A stretch of DNA of 64,000 nt from an uncultured Oscillibacter sp. (GTDB lineage Bacteria; Bacillota; Clostridia; Oscillospirales; Oscillospiraceae): assembly GCA_910585385.1 (NCBI GenBank), contig CAJUDV010000008.1, positions 5,506-69,505 of the forward strand, read 5' to 3'. The translations under genes and the position numbers were made by a program. Every line of letters starts with the position of its first letter. Positions within the stretch are counted from its first letter, which is position 1. Positions 59,537 through 64,000 of the stretch are shown in pieces. The notes below the pieces were generated by a model. That model was not told where the DNA came from and made no database searches. It saw only the letters and a list, made by a program, of their open reading frames with translations.

Positions 59537-60223
59537 CTATTCGCAGATTTTTTTTGGTATAAACCCCAGATAGTCGGCGGAGATCAGGGAAAAGGACGTT
59601 CCATGCCGCTCTCCCTCCCACCTGCGGCGGATGGCGGGGCCGTGGAGATGCCCGTAGCAGCAGCTTGCAACGCGGTATTTCTCCAGCATTGCCAGGATCT
59701 CCGGACACTGGTAGCCCTGATACATGGGCGGGTAGTGGAGAAAGCAGAAAATGGGACGCTCCCCCGCCGCCGCCAGGGAGGTCTCCAGCCGCATGACCTC
59801 CCGGTTCAGGACCTTGGCGTTGTGGGGCTTCTGCTCCTCCTCCAGAAACCAGCCCCGGGTACCGCAGAGGGCATGGTCTCCGTATAGGGCGCAGCTGTTG
59901 TGGAGGATGTCCAGGGTATGGATGTCCTTTTCCTCAAAAAACCGGCGAAGCTTGGCGGCGGTGGTCCACCAGTAGTCGTGGTTGCCCTTGATGAGATATT
60001 TTTTCCCGGGGAAGCGGTCCAGAAATTTAAAATCCGCCTCCGCCTCCGCCAGCGTCATGCCCCAGGAGGTATCCCCGGCCAGGACCAGTGTGTCCTCCGG
60101 CCTCAGGAGGGACAACCCCTCCTCAATCCGGGAGATATAGTTCTCCCAGGCCGGGCCGAAGATCTCCATGGACTTGTCCACCGCCAGAGAGAGGTGCAGG
60201 TCCCCAATGGCGTAGAGGGCCAT
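59537..60223 (-). CDS. metallophosphoesterase (calcineurin-like)
   Basis: A 228-aa phosphoesterase of the YkuE-like/ MPP fold group. Metal-binding blocks: YAIGDLHLSL (D-x-H), VLAGDTSWGM (GD), IKGNHDYWW (GNH) and CYGHLHGPAIR (GHxH). The start at 60223 follows GGGAGGGG and overlaps the zinc-ribbon gene upstream in its leader only. Substrate unknown. Confidence 0.9.
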   Translation of the reverse strand: MALYAIGDLHLSLAVDKSMEIFGPAWENYISRIEEGLSLLRPEDTLVLAGDTSWGMTLAEAEADFKFLDRFPGKKYLIKGNHDYWWTTAAKLRRFFEEKDIHTLDILHNSCALYGDHALCGTRGWFLEEEQKPHNAKVLNREVMRLETSLAAAGERPIFCFLHYPPMYQGYQCPEILAMLEKYRVASCCYGHLHGPAIRRRWEGERHGTSFSLISADYLGFIPKKICE

Positions 60224-60245
60224 ACGCGCCCCTCCCTTCCCGTAT

Positions 60246-60560
60246 TCACGCTTCCTCCTGGTCGTCAAAGAGGATGGCCTGGCCGCAGCTCTTGCAGCGG
60301 TCTCTCTTCCTGGGGTTCAGGCGGACGGAGCCGCTCCGCCCCCGGTCATGACAGTTGGGACACTGGAGGCGGAAACGCCAGAGCAGGCCCGCTCCCATCA
60401 GGGGGAGAAAGGCCAGAATCGTGATCCAGCTGGCCGCGTCCAAAATCCCAGGGTGATTCTCCCCAGCCAGCCGCAGCACCCAGGCCGTTCCCTCCAGGCC
60501 CCAAAACGCCCAGAACAAAACCCAGAAGCCCTTGGCGTCTTTTCGTTTCAGCCTTTGCAT
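60246..60560 (-). CDS. membrane protein with C-terminal zinc ribbon (104 aa)
   Basis: Not assigned to a named family. Two hydrophobic helices (GFWVLFWAFWGLEGTAWVL and WITILAFLPLMGAGLLW) are followed by a C4 zinc ribbon, LQCPNCHDRGRSGS with DRCKSCGQAILF. Small membrane zinc-ribbon proteins of this form are common in Oscillospiraceae; function unknown. The ATG at 60560 follows GAGAGGG. Confidence 0.78.
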   Translation of the reverse strand: MQRLKRKDAKGFWVLFWAFWGLEGTAWVLRLAGENHPGILDAASWITILAFLPLMGAGLLWRFRLQCPNCHDRGRSGSVRLNPRKRDRCKSCGQAILFDDQEEA

Positions 60561-60696
60561 ACAAGATCCCTCTCACATCTCACCGTCATAGACGGAGGAC
60601 TGGCCGCAGCGGATCCCCTGCCTGTGGAAGCGCTTGCGCAGAAAAACGCCTTTTGCAGTTTGGGCGCCACAGCCCTCTCCTCCTCCGTTCCCTTCT

Positions 60697-62181
60697 TCAT
60701 CGCAGGAACTCCAGTACCACATCGTCCATGCCCGGCTTCTCACAGGTGCGGTCAAAGCGCCGCGCCTTGTCCTTCAAGGCCGCCAGCCGGCGGGGCACCG
60801 GTACACCGGTGACGGCGTTCAGCTGGTCCAGCAGTTCCACGCCGTCACCCGCCGGGGTCTCCTCAATGGCGGTGAGAACATGGTTGCAGAACTTATAGGG
60901 GGACGCGGTGGAGACGAACACCGTCGCGGTATCGTCCCCGGTCTCCCGCCGGTACTGCTCCATGACGCTGGCGGCCACGGCGGTGTGGGTGTCCATGAGA
61001 TACCCCTTTTTGTAGTAACTGCCGATGGCGGCGGCGGTGCCGGCCTCGTCGCAGAAGGCGCCCCAAAATTGCTCCTTCAGCGCCGCCTTGACAGGGCCGG
61101 AGACCTCGTATCTGCCGCTCTCCGCCAGGGCCGCCATATAGCCCCGCACCTCTTCGTCATTCTCCCCGGAGAGGTCGAACAGCAGCCGCTCCAGGTTGCT
61201 GGACACTAAAATGTCCATGGAGGGACTCATGGTGGTGTGGAAGGGGCGGTTCCGGTCGTAAACGCCGGTGCGGAGAAAATCCGTCAAAACATCGTTGCGG
61301 TTGGATGCGCAGATCAGCTTCCCCACCGGTAAGCCCATGCGCTTTGCGTAGTACGCCGCCAGGATGTCGCCGAAGTTGCCGGTGGGAACACAGAAGTTCA
61401 CCCGGTCCCCCATCGCCAGCTTCCCATCCCGCACCAAGTCGCAGTAGGCGGAGATATAGTACACCACCTGGGGCAGAATGCGGCCCCAGTTGATGGAGTT
61501 GGCGGAGGAGAGGAAATAGCCCCGCTTCGCCAGGGTCTCCCGCACAGCGGAATCGGAGAAGATGCGCTTCACACCGGCCTGGGCATCGTCAAAGTTGCCC
61601 GCCACGGCGCACACGCCCACGTTGTCCCCCTCCTGGGTGACCATCTGGGTCTCCTGGACCTTAGACACGCCGTCCTTTGGATAGAAAACCATGATCTTCG
61701 TCTGGGGAACATCCGCAAACCCCTCCAAGGCGGCCTTGCCGGTGTCGCCGGAGGTGGCCACCAGAATGCAGGCGGTCTTATCCTCCCCGGTCTTGCGCAA
61801 TGCGGCGGAGAGGAGCTGGGGCAGCATCTGGAGTGCCATGTCCTTGAAAGCGGAGGTGGGCCCGTGCCACAGCTCCAGACAGTGGGTGGTATCGTCCAGG
61901 GTCCGGACAGGGGCCACCGTCTCTGTGTCGAACTTGTCCGGCCCGTAGGCGTTCTCCGCAAAGGACAGCAGCTCCTCCTCCGTGTAGTCCGTCAGATACA
62001 GTCCCATAACCTTTGCCGCCCGGGTCTGATAACGCTCCGCCACCAGGCTCTCCAAAAACGCCCGGTCAATCTGAGGAATGGTCTCGGGAGTCAGCAGTCC
62101 GCCGTCCCGGCTCAGGCCCATCTTGACGGCCTCCGCCGAATCCATGCGGAGGGCGCTGTCCCGTGTGCTGTAATATTTCAT
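60697..62181 (-). CDS. thrC: threonine synthase
   Basis: PLP enzyme converting O-phosphohomoserine to threonine, 494 aa, the longer class. MKYYSTRDSALRMDSAEAV opens the protein; the PLP lysine is in HGPTSAFKDMALQMLPQLL, with ATSGDTGKAALEGFAD and VCVPTGNFGDILAAYYAK-like FCVPTGNFGDILAAYYA as cofactor-phosphate contacts. Downstream of yraN by 29 bases on the same strand; no T-box or other leader fits in that gap. Confidence 0.95.
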   Translation of the reverse strand: MKYYSTRDSALRMDSAEAVKMGLSRDGGLLTPETIPQIDRAFLESLVAERYQTRAAKVMGLYLTDYTEEELLSFAENAYGPDKFDTETVAPVRTLDDTTHCLELWHGPTSAFKDMALQMLPQLLSAALRKTGEDKTACILVATSGDTGKAALEGFADVPQTKIMVFYPKDGVSKVQETQMVTQEGDNVGVCAVAGNFDDAQAGVKRIFSDSAVRETLAKRGYFLSSANSINWGRILPQVVYYISAYCDLVRDGKLAMGDRVNFCVPTGNFGDILAAYYAKRMGLPVGKLICASNRNDVLTDFLRTGVYDRNRPFHTTMSPSMDILVSSNLERLLFDLSGENDEEVRGYMAALAESGRYEVSGPVKAALKEQFWGAFCDEAGTAAAIGSYYKKGYLMDTHTAVAASVMEQYRRETGDDTATVFVSTASPYKFCNHVLTAIEETPAGDGVELLDQLNAVTGVPVPRRLAALKDKARRFDRTCEKPGMDDVVLEFLR

Positions 62182-62210
62182 CTCGGTTGCCTCACTTTCC
62201 GTGATAGTTG

Positions 62211-62573
62211 TTATGTAAATGCATCCGCCAGGTAGTTTACCCGGAGGGCGCCATCTCGCCCCTGATAGACCTCCGCCACGTCAAACCGGGCGCGGGCGTC
62301 ATCCAAATCGTTTTCCGTCAGCCAGGTCAGAGCCGCCCTGCGCAACCGCTCCCGCTTGCGGCCGTCTACAAATTCCCGGGGCAAGCCGATGGCCCCGGCG
62401 CCCCGGAGCTTCACCTCTACAAAACAGATGGTTCCCTCCCGGTTCCGGGCCACCAGGTCCAGCTCGCCGTACCGGCACCGCCACTGGGCGGCCAAGATCT
62501 CACAACCCCGCCCCTCCAAAAATTCCGCCGCGGCCCGCTCGCCCCGGTCTCCGGACTCCCTGGCCCTGCTCAT
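62211..62573 (-). CDS. YraN family (UPF0102) putative nuclease-fold protein
   Basis: A 120-aa protein of the UPF0102/YraN family with a restriction-endonuclease-like core: GERAAAEFLEGRGCEILAAQ, RCRYGELDLVARNREGTICF and FVEVKLRGAGAIGLPREFVD (E-x-K site). Commonly next to rnhB. The ATG at 62573 overlaps the rnhB stop (ATGA), so it is preferred to one six codons earlier. Confidence 0.92.
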   Translation of the reverse strand: MSRARESGDRGERAAAEFLEGRGCEILAAQWRCRYGELDLVARNREGTICFVEVKLRGAGAIGLPREFVDGRKRERLRRAALTWLTENDLDDARARFDVAEVYQGRDGALRVNYLADAFT

Positions 62574-63193
62574 GGCCGCCTCGCCTCCCACTTTTTCAAA
62601 AAGCTCCTGCGGTGGGCCGGACAGGGACCGTACTGGTCCAGCATCTCATAGTGGAGCCTCGTGCCATACCCCTTGTGCCGGGCAAACCGGTACTGGGGGT
62701 ACAGGGCCTCCAGCTCTGTAGAGACATACCGGTCCCGGCTGACCTTTGCCAGAATAGAGGCCGCCGCGATGGAGGCGCTCTTTCCGTCGCCGCCCACAAT
62801 GGTGACGTGGGGTGCGGTGATGGAAATCCGGCTGCCGTGGTCCCGGCTGCCGTCGATGAGGCAGAGGTCCGGTTTCAGAGAGAGCCCGTCGATGGCCCGA
62901 ACCATAGCAAGCATCCGGGCGTTGAGGATGTCCATCTCGTCGATCTCCTCCGCCGTGGCAAAGGCGACGCACCACGCTTCCGCCTGAGCGGTAATGAGAC
63001 CATAGAGGGTCTCCCGTTTTTTCTCTGTCAGCTTCTTGGAATCGTTGAGGCCGGGGATCTCGAGTTCCCGTGGCAGTATGACGGCGGCGGCGTAAACCGG
63101 CCCCGCCAGGGGGCCCGCTCCCGCCTCGTCCACGCCGCACAGGACGGCAAACCCGCTATTCCACTGTTCCCGCTCCGGGGCCCACAGGTCCAT
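62570..63193 (-). CDS. rnhB: ribonuclease HII, with altered GRG motif
   Basis: Removes ribonucleotides from DNA, 207 aa. The active site includes CGVDEAGAGPLAGPVYAAAV (first Asp and Glu), NDSKKLTEKKRE, CLIDGS and a later Asp. In this motif the usual G-R-G is G-A-G, so the Arg at the ribonucleotide-junction site is missing; the codons read GGA GCG GGC. The remaining catalytic residues look intact. Overlaps the upstream membrane-protein gene by 38 bases. Confidence 0.93.
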   Translation of the reverse strand: MDLWAPEREQWNSGFAVLCGVDEAGAGPLAGPVYAAAVILPRELEIPGLNDSKKLTEKKRETLYGLITAQAEAWCVAFATAEEIDEMDILNARMLAMVRAIDGLSLKPDLCLIDGSRDHGSRISITAPHVTIVGGDGKSASIAAASILAKVSRDRYVSTELEALYPQYRFARHKGYGTRLHYEMLDQYGPCPAHRRSFLKKWEARRP

Positions 63194-63677
63194 GCATAGA
63201 CACCTCTTTCTTTCCGGCCCGACAGAAAATCCCGGCCATATAGATGAATTGGATCAGACACAGCAAAAAAACGATCCCCGTGAACACGTTGACATTCGCC
63301 CACTCCCGCAGCCAGGAGAGGGAAAGGGAGGGCGTCAGCAAAAGGATAGAAGTTGCCAGAAGATCTGCCAGGGGACCCTGGATCTCCCAAAAACTCAACG
63401 CAGTCAACACGCCGCACACCGCCCAGAACTTCATAAAAACCCCGGCGGCACTCCGGCTTTCGGCGGCACAGACAAGTACATCCACCGCCAGCAGACTGAG
63501 CACATACGCCAGCCCCAGGACGATGGACAGCGGGGCAAATCCGCTGAAAGCGCAGTCAAACACTGCGATGAAATTCCGGACCATGGTGACGGCGTAAAGC
63601 CCGATCCAGATCAGGTCACACAACACCAGCCGACCCAAAAGCCGCTCCCGGTACGCGCTCCCGTGTTTCATCGGCAT
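63156..63677 (-). CDS. integral membrane protein (173 aa)
   Basis: Unassigned. About four membrane helices: RLVLCDLIWIGLYAVTMV, APLSIVLGLAYVLSLLAVDV, VFMKFWAVCGVLTALSFW and VFTGIVFLLCLIQFIYMAGI, with a C-terminal tail containing CRAGKKEVSM. It sits between rbgA and rnhB, where lepB or nothing is usual in Firmicutes, and overlaps rnhB by 38 bases. Confidence 0.75.
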   Translation of the reverse strand: MPMKHGSAYRERLLGRLVLCDLIWIGLYAVTMVRNFIAVFDCAFSGFAPLSIVLGLAYVLSLLAVDVLVCAAESRSAAGVFMKFWAVCGVLTALSFWEIQGPLADLLATSILLLTPSLSLSWLREWANVNVFTGIVFLLCLIQFIYMAGIFCRAGKKEVSMHGPVGPGAGTVE

Positions 63678-63716
63678 CCCCCTGCCCCCTCTCCTATCGG
63701 TCCGAAAATATCCCTT

Positions 63717-64000
63717 TTACATCTCCAGCATCTCCAGCGTAAAGCGCCCCAGCTTGCCTGCCCGAAACTCATCCAGAAGTATCTTCGCCATGCGCTCCGT
63801 GTCCACCTCGCCGCCGGAGACCAGAAAGCCCCGTTTCCGGCCCGCCGCCTCCAGCAGGCGGTATCCGTAGGCGATGTCGTTCTCATCTTCCGCCCGCTCA
63901 GGCATTGACGGCAACTTGTACCCCGCCGTCAATGCGTCCGGGTACCGCGCCCCCAGGTAGGCCATCAGATGGCAGCCCAGAGTCTCCACGTCCAGAATGT
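63717..64000 (-). CDS. rbgA: ribosome biogenesis GTPase RbgA (YlqF), C-terminal part (cut by window edge)
   Basis: Only the last 94 residues are in the window. Reading ILDVETLGCHLMAYLGARYP then ALTAGYKLPSMPERAEDEND, FLVSGGEVDTERMAKILLDE and FRAGKLGRFTLEMLEM, it matches the C-terminal domain of RbgA GTPases, needed for 50S assembly, and the rbgA-rnhB-yraN gene order supports this. The GTPase domain lies outside, so confidence is lower. Confidence 0.8.
   Translation of the reverse strand, partial: ILDVETLGCHLMAYLGARYPDALTAGYKLPSMPERAEDENDIAYGYRLLEAAGRKRGFLVSGGEVDTERMAKILLDEFRAGKLGRFTLEMLEM

Noticed and set aside
60573..60722. Possible 49-aa Cys-containing ORF (ending RCGQSSVYDGEM) between thrC and the zinc-ribbon gene
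   Set aside because: Its end is well placed before the next gene, but no convincing start or ribosome-binding site was found and most of its N-terminal part overlaps thrC; left unannotated.
62182..62210. Riboswitch or T-box upstream of thrC
   Set aside because: The gap to yraN is only 29 bases, too short for such an element.

Overview
The window looks like a chromosomal segment of a GC-rich, spore-forming, gut-type Clostridia bacterium, most likely Oscillospiraceae (Flavonifractor / Lawsonibacter / Intestinimonas-like). The grounds are the complete spoIIIAA-AH operon, a GerW-like gene, both Firmicute replicases (DnaE and PolC), the MEP isoprenoid route, the RapZ-YvcK-WhiA cluster with HPr kinase, and the consistently high GC. 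The genus is inference. Almost everything is core chromosome; no prophage, insertion sequence, CRISPR array, tRNA or rRNA was seen.

Layout. 1-5.6 kb (minus): nusB, then xseA-xseB-ispA, a roughly 657-nt gene-free structured segment, a 182-aa membrane protein and dxs (cut by the window edge). This is the gene order of the OLE (ornate, large, extremophilic) RNA locus: the segment at 1133-1789 is called as OLE RNA and the membrane protein as its partner OapA. A 14-bp terminal helix closes the RNA, and a promoter with 17-bp spacing starts it at the foot of that helix. An XRE regulator and a 71-aa ORF sit between nusB and xseA. 5.6-10.8 kb (minus): asp23 with its own promoter and structured leader, then the spoIIIA engulfment channel operon. 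10.9-14.3 kb: small regulators, a Cys-rich protein, a DUF3048 lipoprotein and a DUF4364 protein. 14.4-24.4 kb (minus): dnaE, then hprK-ROK kinase-murB-rapZ-(68 aa)-yvcK-whiA, which link carbon status, envelope precursors and cell division. 24.5-30.6 kb (minus): pseudouridine synthase, D,D-carboxypeptidase, gerW, DUF2953, scpB, scpA, M50 protease, GNAT and a hypothetical.

30.7-38.2 kb: an RluA-type synthase (plus), a PadR/DUF1700 pair with twin operators (minus), a polyamine ABC operon potA-potB-potCD in which permease and substrate-binding protein are fused, a FlK-like thioesterase (plus) and a ferritin (minus). 38.5-49.6 kb (minus): pyrH-frr-uppS-cdsA-dxr-rseP-GNAT-ispG-(69 aa)-polC, the classic Firmicute envelope/translation cluster with an unrelated acetyltransferase inserted. 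49.8-52.6 kb: a membrane-anchored XRE protein (plus) and a three-SLH-repeat surface protein (minus). 52.7-59.4 kb (minus): tig-clpP-clpX-lon-engB, protein quality control; the trigger factor carries a long Lys/Ala/Glu tail. 59.5-64 kb (minus): rbgA (partial), membrane protein, rnhB, yraN, thrC, a zinc-ribbon membrane protein and a phosphoesterase.

Five isoprenoid genes (dxs, ispA, dxr, ispG, uppS) fall in this window, so MEP flux, undecaprenyl carrier synthesis and peptidoglycan precursor genes are physically spread through it. Start codons were chosen by ribosome-binding site and family alignment; several are TTG (oapA, dacF, scpA, scpB) and one GTG (potCD).
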